64,000 nucleotides of DNA from the NCBI RefSeq assembly GCF_002863225.1, contig NZ_PKEK01000079.1:30036-94035 (forward strand), in the 5' to 3' direction. Shown here one piece after another: positions 44,600 to 51,848 of the stretch (its first letter is position 1; every line of letters starts with the position of its first letter). The notes under the pieces are model-generated. The model worked only from the letters and a program-made list of their open reading frames with translations. It was not told where the DNA came from and ran no database searches. The position numbers were made by a program, and so were the translations under genes. This DNA comes from Mycobacterium sp. (GTDB taxonomy: Bacteria > Actinomycetota > Actinomycetes > Mycobacteriales > Mycobacteriaceae).

Positions 44600-45475
44600 C
44601 TACAGCCTGCCGATTCCCGAATGCGGATTGAGAGCAAACCCCCAGTCGAGCAGGTTGCCGGCTTGGTCCCAATACGTCGGCCCGCCCTCGTGGATCAACC
44701 CGTACATCATCGCGATCACGAGGCGGCGCCCGCCGCGCGCGGCAGCGCCGACGAAGGTCTTGCGCGCCGCATCGGTGAATCCGGTCTTACCGCCGATCGC
44801 CCCGGGGTAGCGGGTCAGCAACTCGTCGTGGTTGACGATCTGGTGCTCGCCGTTATCGCCGGGAAACAGCGCCGACGGTTCGGCGGTGATCTGAGCGAAC
44901 ACCGGATTGGCTATCGCGGCGCGGAAGATGACCGCCAAGTCGTGCGCTGTGGACCACCCCGACCCGCCGGGGCCGTCCAGTCCAGACGGCGTCGATGCGT
45001 GGGTGTTCACCGCGCCCAACGACGCCGCCTTGGCGTCCATCTTCGCGACGGTGGCGCCCATGCCACCCAGCATGTGCGCCAGGGTGTTGGCGGCGTCGTT
45101 ACCCGAGACCAGCAGCAGGCCGTCCAGCAACTGGCGCGTGGTGTAGGAGCGGCCGGCTTTGACGCCCACGCAGTTGCATTCGGCTTGGGCGTCGGCCGGA
45201 TCAGCGACCACCGTGGCGTCCAGGCTCAGTTCATCGAGGGCCACGAGTGCCAGCAGCACTTTGATGGTGCTCGCGGGCGGGTGGCGCAGATTCTCGTCGC
45301 GCCCCGCCAATACCTGGCCGGAGTCGAGATCGGCCACCACCCACGTCTGGGCCGGACCGTCGGGGATCGGTTCCGAGCCGACCGGCTGGACCGCGGCGTC
45401 GGCCGACGACATCGGAGCGGTGCCGACGGCCGCGACCGCGAACAACGCGGCGGCTGTTGCGATGAGCTTTCGCAT
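44600..45475 (-). CDS. dacB2: D-alanyl-D-alanine carboxypeptidase (DacB2-like, low-molecular-mass PBP)
   Basis: A 291-residue serine D,D-peptidase. A signal peptide covers residues 1-27 (MRKLIATAAALFAVAAVGTA, then SADA). The catalytic motifs are STIK at 69-72, SGN at 124-126 and KTG at 230-232. It trims pentapeptides in peptidoglycan outside the membrane. It corresponds to Rv2911, in the same order after the TetR gene. The longer in-frame start 225 bases upstream has no signal-peptide logic and is rejected. Confidence 0.93.
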   Translation of the reverse strand: MRKLIATAAALFAVAAVGTAPMSSADAAVQPVGSEPIPDGPAQTWVVADLDSGQVLAGRDENLRHPPASTIKVLLALVALDELSLDATVVADPADAQAECNCVGVKAGRSYTTRQLLDGLLLVSGNDAANTLAHMLGGMGATVAKMDAKAASLGAVNTHASTPSGLDGPGGSGWSTAHDLAVIFRAAIANPVFAQITAEPSALFPGDNGEHQIVNHDELLTRYPGAIGGKTGFTDAARKTFVGAAARGGRRLVIAMMYGLIHEGGPTYWDQAGNLLDWGFALNPHSGIGRL

Positions 45476-45744
45476 GGGCGCAGAGTTTAACTTCCGGTGT
45501 GCGCGACGCCCGGTTTTGGCGGCGGGCACAGGTGGTTCAACCTGCATACGAAATGAGGTGGACGGACGATGAGCGAACGGTTGAACTTCACGCAGGTAGC
45601 CCCGCGCGGCATGAAAGCGGCTGACGATCGGCATTCGTACGCCACCGGCGGCGGCCGCCGCTAAAACTCCGTGACTGAGCCGGCCGTCGGGCGAACTCAC
45701 CGAGCACCCTGGGGGCCTATTCGCGGGTCGTGTTCAATCGAAGA

Positions 45745-46164
45745 ATGTTGAGCCTGGAAGAGATTTCGGACCGTCTGGAAATCCAGCAGCTGATCATCGA
45801 CTACTCGACCGCGATCGACTCCCGCCGCTTCGACGATCTCGACGCGGTCTTCACCCCCGACGCCTACATCGATTACACCGCGCTCGGCGGCATCGAGGGC
45901 ACGTACCCCGAGGTCAAGGCCTGGTTGGCAGAGGTGCTGCCCAACTTCCCGATGTACGCGCACATGTTGGGCAACTTCTCGGTCCGCGTCGACGGCGACG
46001 CCGCGTCGTCGAGGACGATCTGCTTCAACCCGATGGTGCTCGGCGGTGCGAAGGATCAGATCATGTTCTGCGGACTCTGGTACGACGACGACTTCGCCCG
46101 GACCGCCGGAGGTTGGCGAATGACCCGCCGCGTTGAGACCAAGTGCTTTCAGAAAGTTCTCTAG
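45745..46164 (+). CDS. SnoaL-like / nuclear transport factor 2 fold protein
   Basis: A 139-residue NTF2-like cone-fold protein homologous to Rv2910c. The start MLSLEEISDRLEIQQLIIDYSTAIDSRRFDDL is typical of SnoaL-like/scytalone-dehydratase relatives, and the remaining strands (FSVRVDGDAASSRTICFNPMV, WRMTRRVETKCF) fit. ATG 45745 is favoured over the GTG five codons upstream. Function unknown; such proteins are dehydratases, isomerases or small-ligand binders. Confidence 0.85.
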   Translation: MLSLEEISDRLEIQQLIIDYSTAIDSRRFDDLDAVFTPDAYIDYTALGGIEGTYPEVKAWLAEVLPNFPMYAHMLGNFSVRVDGDAASSRTICFNPMVLGGAKDQIMFCGLWYDDDFARTAGGWRMTRRVETKCFQKVL

Positions 46165-46208
46165 CGGCCACGTCCGGCCGGAGTGAATTTCTGACTTGGG
46201 GCCTGCCT

Positions 46209-46218
46209 CTGGCACAAT
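46209..46218 (+). promoter_or_regulatory. rpsP promoter element CTGGCACAAT
   Basis: CTGGCACAAT lies 141 bases before the rpsP start. The same 10 bases, with matching upstream bases (GTGA-TTTC about 20 bases before), lie 159 bases before the rplS start. It is read as the -10 region of a shared ribosomal-protein promoter type with a long leader. Confidence 0.45.
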
Positions 46219-46358
46219 GAGCGGCTGTCCGTCGCGCGACCCACCGCCGGGTGCGGTGCTTGTTCGTCGGTCACACACGCGAGGCAAAACCGGATCCGGG
46301 CATTCCCGCCCGAATCGCTGAATTGCAGCGTGACACCAGTAGGAGATTTGGCTTCACC

Positions 46359-46871
46359 ATGGCTGTAAAAATCAAGCTCGCCCGGCTCGGCAAGATCCGC
46401 AACCCGCAGTACCGCATCTCGGTCGCCGACTCGCGGACACGCCGCGAAGGCCGGGCCATCGAGGTCATCGGCCGCTACGACCCCAAGCAGGAGCCGAGCC
46501 TCATCGAGATCGACTCCGAGCGCGCCCAGTATTGGCTGTCGGTCGGCGCGCAGCCCACCGAGCCCGTCCTCAAGCTGCTGAAGATCACCGGCGACTGGCA
46601 GAAGTTCAAGGGCCTTCCCGGCGCGGAGGGCCGGTTGAAGGTCGCGGCGCCCAAGCCGTCCAAGCTCGAGCTGTTCAACGCTGCGCTGGCCGCTGCCGAC
46701 GGCGCGCCCGACACCGAGGCCAACAAGCCGAAGCAGAAGAAGGCGCCGGCGAAGAAGGCCGCGGCGGACAAGGCCGACAAGCCGGCTGACGGGGCCCCGG
46801 CCGCGGAGAAGCCCGCTGAGGACTCCGCCCCGGCTGCCGCCGAGCAGGCCGAACCCGCGACCGAGAGCTGA
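46359..46871 (+). CDS. rpsP: 30S ribosomal protein bS16 with C-terminal extension
   Basis: A 170-residue bS16. Residues 1-85 form the ribosomal fold (MAVKIKLARLGKIRNPQYRI, RAIEVIGRYDPKQEPS, WLSVGAQPT). Residues 120-170 are a low-complexity lysine/alanine/proline tail as in other mycobacteria. First gene of the rpsP-KH-rimM-trmD operon. The long leader upstream (46165-46358) contains the shared promoter element. Confidence 0.97.
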   Translation: MAVKIKLARLGKIRNPQYRISVADSRTRREGRAIEVIGRYDPKQEPSLIEIDSERAQYWLSVGAQPTEPVLKLLKITGDWQKFKGLPGAEGRLKVAAPKPSKLELFNAALAAADGAPDTEANKPKQKKAPAKKAAADKADKPADGAPAAEKPAEDSAPAAAEQAEPATES

Positions 46872-46879
46872 CCGACACC

Positions 46880-47122
46880 ATGAGCACCGTCGTCGTTGAC
46901 GCCGTCGAGCACCTGGTCCGCGGGATCGTCGACAACCCGGATGACGTTCGCGTCGACCTGGTGACCAGTCGCCGCGGCCGGACTGTCGAAGTGCACGTCC
47001 ACCCCGAGGATCTGGGCAAGGTCATCGGCCGTGGTGGACGTACCGCCACGGCGCTGCGCACGCTGGTCGCCGGCATCGGTGGCCGCGGCATTCGTGTCGA
47101 CGTGGTGGACACCGACCAGTAG
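46880..47122 (+). CDS. KH domain RNA-binding protein (KhpA-like)
   Basis: An 80-residue single KH domain. The GxxG loop GKVIGRGGRTATALRTLV (residues about 46-63) contacts RNA. Corresponds to Rv2908c and to KhpA, which acts with KhpB in RNA and cell-division control in Gram-positives. It is between rpsP and rimM. Confidence 0.95.
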   Translation: MSTVVVDAVEHLVRGIVDNPDDVRVDLVTSRRGRTVEVHVHPEDLGKVIGRGGRTATALRTLVAGIGGRGIRVDVVDTDQ

Positions 47123-47134
47123 CGGAGACCTTCC

Positions 47135-47665
47135 GTGGAGTTGACAGTCGGGCGCGTGGTCAAGGCGCACGGCGTCACCGGCGAACTCGTCGTCGACATT
47201 CGCACCGACGACCCGGAGCTCAGGTTCGCTCCGGGTGCTGTGCTGCGCGCCAAGGGATCTGATCGTCGCGAGCACAGCTACACCGTCGATACTGTCCGAC
47301 CGCACGGGAATCGCCTGCTGGTGCGCCTGTCCGGCGTGGCCGACCGCACTGCGGCGGACGCGCTTCGTGGCAGTGTCTTTCTCATCGATTCGGCGGATCT
47401 ACCGCCCATCGAAGAAGACGACACCTACTACGACCACCAGCTCGAGGGCTTGGCGGTGCGCACGATTGCCGGTCTCGAAATCGGCATCGTGACAGAGGTT
47501 TTGCACACCGGCGCCGGTGAGTTGCTGGCGGTCAGACGCGAGCAGGCTCCGGAGTTGCTGGTGCCGTTCGTCAGCGCCATCGTCACGTCGGTGTCGCTGG
47601 CGGACGGCGCGATCGACATCGACCCTCCGGACGGCCTGCTGGATCTGGACGGCGAGGGCGCCTGA
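47135..47665 (+). CDS. rimM: 16S rRNA processing factor RimM
   Basis: A 176-residue protein with the RimM N-terminal barrel (TVGRVVKAHGVTGELVVDI) and a C-terminal PRC barrel (YYDHQLEGLAVRTI to LLVPFVSAIV). It assists maturation of the 30S head around uS19. The start has only CGGAGACC before it. The stop and trmD start are 2 bases apart. Confidence 0.95.
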   Translation: MELTVGRVVKAHGVTGELVVDIRTDDPELRFAPGAVLRAKGSDRREHSYTVDTVRPHGNRLLVRLSGVADRTAADALRGSVFLIDSADLPPIEEDDTYYDHQLEGLAVRTIAGLEIGIVTEVLHTGAGELLAVRREQAPELLVPFVSAIVTSVSLADGAIDIDPPDGLLDLDGEGA

Positions 47666-47667
47666 AG

Positions 47668-48357
47668 ATGAGAATCGACGTCGTCACGATCTTTCCGTCC
47701 TACCTCGATCCGCTACGACAGTCGTTGACAGGCAAGGCAATCGAGTCCGGGCTGGTCCAATTCGACGTGCACGACCTTCGGCGGTGGACCCACGATGTGC
47801 ACCGATCGGTCGACGACTCGCCGTACGGCGGCGGCCCGGGCATGGTGATGAAGGCGCCGGTGTGGGGTGACGCGCTGGACGAGATCTGTTCGCCGGAAAG
47901 CCTTCTCGTCGTCCCGACGCCAGCCGGCACGCTCTTCACGCAGTCGACCGCGCAGCGGTGGAGCGGTGAGTCGCACCTGGTGTTCGCTTGCGGCCGCTAT
48001 GAGGGAATCGACCATCGGGTCGCCGAGGATGCCGGCACGCGAATGCGGGTCGAAGAGGTGTCGATCGGGGACTACGTGTTGCCCGGTGGCGAGTCGGCGG
48101 CGCTGGTGATGATCGAGGCGGTGCTGCGGCTGCTGCCGAACGTGCTGGGCAATCCCGCCTCGCATCAGGACGACTCGCATTCCGACGGTTTGCTCGAAGG
48201 TCCGTCGTACACCCGGCCGCCGAGCTGGCGTGGACTCGACGTCCCTGAGGTGCTGCTGTCCGGCGACCACGCCCGCGTGGACGCGTGGCGGCGACGGGTC
48301 GCCGAGGAGCGCACCCGGGAGCGCCGTCCGGACCTGTGGCAGCGGGAACGCGGCTGA
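47668..48357 (+). CDS. trmD: tRNA (guanine-N1-)-methyltransferase TrmD
   Basis: A 229-residue SPOUT methyltransferase that makes m1G37. Start MRIDVVTIFPSYLDPLRQSL, the block HRSVDDSPYGGGPGMVM and the knot ISHGDYVLPGGESA-type segment (IGDYVLPGGESAALVMIEAV, about residues 131-150) are diagnostic, as is the C-terminal DHARVDAWRR. Homologue of Rv2906c. Confidence 0.96.
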   Translation: MRIDVVTIFPSYLDPLRQSLTGKAIESGLVQFDVHDLRRWTHDVHRSVDDSPYGGGPGMVMKAPVWGDALDEICSPESLLVVPTPAGTLFTQSTAQRWSGESHLVFACGRYEGIDHRVAEDAGTRMRVEEVSIGDYVLPGGESAALVMIEAVLRLLPNVLGNPASHQDDSHSDGLLEGPSYTRPPSWRGLDVPEVLLSGDHARVDAWRRRVAEERTRERRPDLWQRERG

Positions 48358-48417
48358 ACGCTGACCTGCCGGTAGAACCAGCGAAGATTCGCCGTGATTT
48401 CGCTGCAAGGACCCGAT

Positions 48418-48427
48418 CTGGCACAAT
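48418..48427 (+). promoter_or_regulatory. rplS promoter element CTGGCACAAT
   Basis: Identical to the decamer before rpsP, here 159 bases before the rplS ATG. It is followed by TTGACCAGTTGT, forming a loose palindrome ACAA...TTGT. The leader from here to 48585 contains no long gene. Confidence 0.4.
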
Positions 48428-48569
48428 TGACCAGTTGTCTCCAGCGGTTGTCGGCCGGCCGGCTTGCCTCCGCCCACCGCGAGACTCCCAGATGTCCGAA
48501 TCCATCGGCTGAGTTGCCTGCTCACGCGCCCGTAGCGGCGAGCAGCGGCACGCCAGCCGCGAACTGCAA

Positions 48570-48582
48570 GGAAGTGTCTTCC
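48570..48582 (+). promoter_or_regulatory. hairpin covering the rplS Shine-Dalgarno
   Basis: GGAAG-TGT-CTTCC is a 5-bp stem with a 3-base loop, ending 3 bases before the rplS ATG. The GGAAG arm is the only Shine-Dalgarno-like sequence there, so folding would block ribosome binding. Confidence 0.5.
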
Positions 48583-48585
48583 GAC

Positions 48586-48927
48586 ATGAACACCCTGGAC
48601 TTCCTCGACAAGACGTCGTTGCGTGACGACCACCCGGCCTTCCACCCCGGTGACACGATCAACGTGCACGTGAAGGTCATCGAGGGCGCCAAAGAGCGCA
48701 TCCAGGTGTTCAAGGGCGTCGTGCTGCGCCGCCAAGGCGGCGGGGTCCGGGAGACCTTCACCGTCCGTAAGGAGAGCTACGGCGTCGGCGTCGAGCGGAC
48801 TTTCCCGGTGCATTCGCCCAACATCGACCACATCGACGTCGTCACCCGCGGTGACGTCCGTCGCGCCAAGCTCTACTACCTGCGCGAGCTGCGCGGCAAG
48901 AAGGCCAAGATCAAGGAGAAGCGCTGA
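48586..48927 (+). CDS. rplS: 50S ribosomal protein bL19
   Basis: A 113-residue bL19, same length as the M. tuberculosis protein. Start MNTLDFLDKTSLRDDHPAFHPGD and the C-terminal RRAKLYYLRELRGKKAKIKEK are characteristic. It lies at the 30S-50S interface. It has its own long leader (48358-48585) with the promoter decamer and a start-proximal hairpin. Confidence 0.97.
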   Translation: MNTLDFLDKTSLRDDHPAFHPGDTINVHVKVIEGAKERIQVFKGVVLRRQGGGVRETFTVRKESYGVGVERTFPVHSPNIDHIDVVTRGDVRRAKLYYLRELRGKKAKIKEKR

Positions 48928-48999
48928 TATCCAGCGCTCCGTCGGCGATTCAGCGGCGGCCGTGCCGAATCGCGTTGTGATGCTGGCTACGCTGAAGCC

Positions 49000-49848
49000 G
49001 TGACTGAGACGACCGACTCGCCTGAGGGCCAACCCGTTTCCCGACCGGCCGATCCAGAAGTCTCGACGACGTCGCCGTCCACACCGGACGCCGACCCTGA
49101 TCAGCAGGGCGGCAAGAAGCGGGCGGCGCTACGCGAAACCGTCGTCCTCGCGGTCATCGCGCTGGTGCTCTACTACGTCATGTTGACGTTCGTGGCCCGG
49201 CCGTACCTGATCCCGTCGGAGTCGATGGAACCCACGCTGCACGGTTGTGCCGGTTGCGTCGGCGACCGGATCATGGTCGACAAGATCACCTTCGACTTCG
49301 GCTCACCGCATCCCGGTGACGTCATCGTGTTCAAGGGCCCGCCGCCGTGGAACTTGGGCTACAAGTCCATTCGCTCGCACAACGCCGTCATCCGGGGGCT
49401 GCAGAATTCACTGTCGTTCATCGGCTTCGTGCCGCCCGACGAGAATGACTTGGTCAAGCGCGTGGTCGCGGTGGGTGGTCAAACCGTGCAGTGCCGCAAC
49501 AACACCGGGCTGACCGTCGACGGCAAACGCCTGAACGAGCCCTACCTCGACCCGGCCACGCTCAACGCCGATCCGGCCGTCTACCCGTGCCTCGGGCCGG
49601 AGTTCGGTCCCGTGCACGTCCCGCAGGGACGCCTCTGGGTGATGGGGGACAACCGCACCCATTCGGCTGACTCCCGGGCTCACTGCACCAGCACTCCTGG
49701 CGACGCGATCAACGGACTGCTGTGCACCGGTGACCCGACCGCCGGCACGGTGCCGGTCGACAATGTCATCGGCAAGGCGCGATTCATCGTCTGGCCGCCC
49801 TCGCGATGGGGTGGTGTGCGCTCGGTGAATCCCCAGCAGAATCCCTAG
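49000..49848 (+). CDS. lepB: signal peptidase I
   Basis: A 282-residue type I signal peptidase. An N-terminal cytoplasmic tract (1-45) is followed by one membrane helix (about 46-65) and the S26 catalytic domain. Box B SESMEPTL gives catalytic S75, DLVKRVVAVGG gives K153, and GDNRTHSADSR is box E. It cleaves exported pre-proteins outside the membrane. Homologue of Rv2903c. The gap to rnhB is 2 bases. Confidence 0.96.
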   Translation: MTETTDSPEGQPVSRPADPEVSTTSPSTPDADPDQQGGKKRAALRETVVLAVIALVLYYVMLTFVARPYLIPSESMEPTLHGCAGCVGDRIMVDKITFDFGSPHPGDVIVFKGPPPWNLGYKSIRSHNAVIRGLQNSLSFIGFVPPDENDLVKRVVAVGGQTVQCRNNTGLTVDGKRLNEPYLDPATLNADPAVYPCLGPEFGPVHVPQGRLWVMGDNRTHSADSRAHCTSTPGDAINGLLCTGDPTAGTVPVDNVIGKARFIVWPPSRWGGVRSVNPQQNP

Positions 49849-49850
49849 CT

Positions 49851-50627
49851 GTGGCCACCACCTGGCCGCCGCGGACGGTGATCCGCAAATCATCGGGGCT
49901 GCGCACCCTGGAGTCGGCGCTGTACCGCAGCGGGCTCGGCCCGGTGGCCGGCGTCGACGAGGTCGGACGGGGCGCCTGCGCCGGACCGCTGGTGGTCGCA
50001 GCCTGCGTGCTCGGGCCGAACCGGCTGGAAAGCCTTGCCGCTCTTGACGATTCGAAGAAGCTCACCGAGGCGTCGCGAGAGCGGCTGTTTCCGCTGATCC
50101 GCCGGTATGCGTTGGCCTACCACGTGGTGTTCATCCCGTCGACCGAGGTCGACCGGCGCGGCGTCCACGTGGCCAACATCGAGGGGATGCGTCGCGCGGT
50201 GGCCGGTTTGTCGGTGCGGCCCGGATACGTCCTCAGCGACGGCTTCCGGGTGCCTGGGCTGGCGGTGCCGTCGCTGCCGGTGATCGGCGGCGACGCCGCA
50301 GCGGCGTGCATCGCCGCGGCCAGCGTGCTCGCCAAGGTCAGCCGGGACCGGCTGATGGTGGCGATGGAGGCGGACCACCCGGGTTACGGATTCGCGATCC
50401 ACAAGGGCTACAGCACCGCGGCGCACTCGGCGGCGCTCAACGAGCTGGGGCCGTGCCCGCAGCACCGGTATTCGTTCATCAACGTGCGGCGGTTGGCGTC
50501 CGGCACGGGTGTTCGGACGGTGGCGGAATGTCAAACATGCGAGCCGGGTCGGCAGATCGACAACGAGTGGGGAAAGATGGATCAGGTCAGTCAAGTGCGG
50601 GACGGAGAAGGACGGCTGAGCCGATGA
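49851..50627 (+). CDS. rnhB: ribonuclease HII
   Basis: A 258-residue RNase HII that nicks RNA in RNA-DNA hybrids. Catalytic residues are in GVDEVGRGACAGPLV (D, E), DDSKKLTEASRERL and the later LSDGF and AASVLAKVSRDRLM. GTG 49851 (VATTWPPRTVI) is used because it starts 2 bases after the lepB stop. The C-terminal ~40 residues extend beyond the family core. The stop overlaps the following gene as ATGA. Confidence 0.94.
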   Translation: MATTWPPRTVIRKSSGLRTLESALYRSGLGPVAGVDEVGRGACAGPLVVAACVLGPNRLESLAALDDSKKLTEASRERLFPLIRRYALAYHVVFIPSTEVDRRGVHVANIEGMRRAVAGLSVRPGYVLSDGFRVPGLAVPSLPVIGGDAAAACIAAASVLAKVSRDRLMVAMEADHPGYGFAIHKGYSTAAHSAALNELGPCPQHRYSFINVRRLASGTGVRTVAECQTCEPGRQIDNEWGKMDQVSQVRDGEGRLSR

Positions 50628-50929
50628 GTGCCGAAGATCTCGAAAAGTATGAAACCGAGATGGAGCTCTCGCTGTACCGCGAATACAAAGACATCGTGGG
50701 GCAGTTCAGCTACGTGGTGGAAACCGAGCGCCGCTTCTACCTGGCAAACAGCGTCGAGATGGTGCCCCGCAACGCCGACGGCGAGGTCTACTTCGAACTT
50801 CGGCTCTCCGATGCCTGGGTGTGGGACATGTATCGGCCGGCTCGATTCGTCAAACAGGTGCGTGTCGTCACCTTCAAAGACGTCAACATCGAAGAGGTCG
50901 AAAAGCCCGAGCTGCGTCTGCCCGAATAG
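50624..50929 (+). CDS. DUF2469 family protein
   Basis: A 101-residue acidic actinobacterial protein, nearly invariant in mycobacteria (Rv2901c). Sequence MSAEDLEKYETEMELSLYRE, then a central strand region ERRFYLANSVEMVPR and a terminal EEVEKPELRLPE. Function is unknown; always next to rnhB, with which it is coupled by the 4-base ATGA overlap. Confidence 0.92.
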   Translation: MSAEDLEKYETEMELSLYREYKDIVGQFSYVVETERRFYLANSVEMVPRNADGEVYFELRLSDAWVWDMYRPARFVKQVRVVTFKDVNIEEVEKPELRLPE

Positions 50930-50954
50930 CGGGGCGCCGCGCGACGCCTGAGCG

Positions 50955-51704
50955 CTAGATCCGGTCGCGCCCGCCGAACAGCGGCTTGCCGCGGCCGTCG
51001 ATGACCGTGCGGGCCACGTCGGCCAGCTTGATGTTCAGATCCTGGGAATACCGGCGCAGGACGTTGAACGCCTCCTGCTCGTCCACGCCGTGCAGCATCA
51101 TCAGCATGCCGACGGCTTTACCGATCTCACGGTTGGACAGCAGCCCGCGGCGCAACGTGGACACGTCCTCGCCCTGCGCGACGGCGTTGATCGCCACACT
51201 GGCGAACGACGCCAACACGATGGCCTGCCCAGCGGATTCCGTGTCGAAGACTCCGGGCGTGTCACTGAACAGGTTCAGGGCCCCGGTCTTGCGCTTGTCC
51301 ACCAGGATGCGGAAACCCATGGCACCGCGTACGGGCGTCTCGGCGACCATTTTGGCGGCCAGCTGCGGCCACTGGGTGGGGGTGGTCAGGTCTGTTTCGA
51401 TCTGCGGCGTCTCTTCTTCGATCGCGTCGACGCACGGTCCGTCACCGGCCGCGCGTTCCATGTCGTCGATGCGCTGCGCAATGCTGTCGCTGGCGCCGAC
51501 AGTGACGTAGCGGCCGTCCCGGCGCACCAGCAGGCTCGCGTGATCGCAGCCGGTGACCACCAGCGTCGCAGCCACGCAGATGGCCGCATAGACCTGGCTC
51601 GAGTCCGAGCCCTGGTAGATGATCTTGGCCAGCGCAGAGAACACCGTGGCAGGATCTGCTGCCGTCGGCTCAACGTCGGGTGCGTTCTTTGCTGCGTCGG
51701 TCAC
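50955..51704 (-). CDS. GAF-ANTAR domain response regulator
   Basis: A 249-residue protein. A GAF sensor domain is at about residues 50-170 (VYAAICVAATLVVTGCDHAS, RYVTVGASDS). The C-terminal ANTAR RNA-binding domain (LLSNREIGKAVGMLMMLHGV, then EAFNVLRRYSQDLNIKLADVARTVID) follows at about 180-235. ANTAR proteins bind dual hexanucleotide RNA hairpins to stop terminator formation. The start GTG 51704 (VTDAAKN) is one of two close options. Divergent from the first transporter gene. Confidence 0.9.
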   Translation of the reverse strand: MTDAAKNAPDVEPTAADPATVFSALAKIIYQGSDSSQVYAAICVAATLVVTGCDHASLLVRRDGRYVTVGASDSIAQRIDDMERAAGDGPCVDAIEEETPQIETDLTTPTQWPQLAAKMVAETPVRGAMGFRILVDKRKTGALNLFSDTPGVFDTESAGQAIVLASFASVAINAVAQGEDVSTLRRGLLSNREIGKAVGMLMMLHGVDEQEAFNVLRRYSQDLNIKLADVARTVIDGRGKPLFGGRDRI

Positions 51705-51848
51705 CCATACATCATTCCAAGCCCGTTCCACCGCTGGCGACCGTATGGACGTTTCCGTAGCGGTCTCGCCCGGCCGTGGACATTCCCGGCCCGTCAAGAT
51801 GCCGTAAGGATGACCGCGGACGACGTTGCCATCGGCTAGGAATGGCTG

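Noticed and set aside
45476..45700. N-terminal extension of DacB2-like protein to 45700
   Set aside because: The signal peptide starting at MRKLIATAAALF must be at the N-terminus for export; the extension is intergenic sequence in frame.
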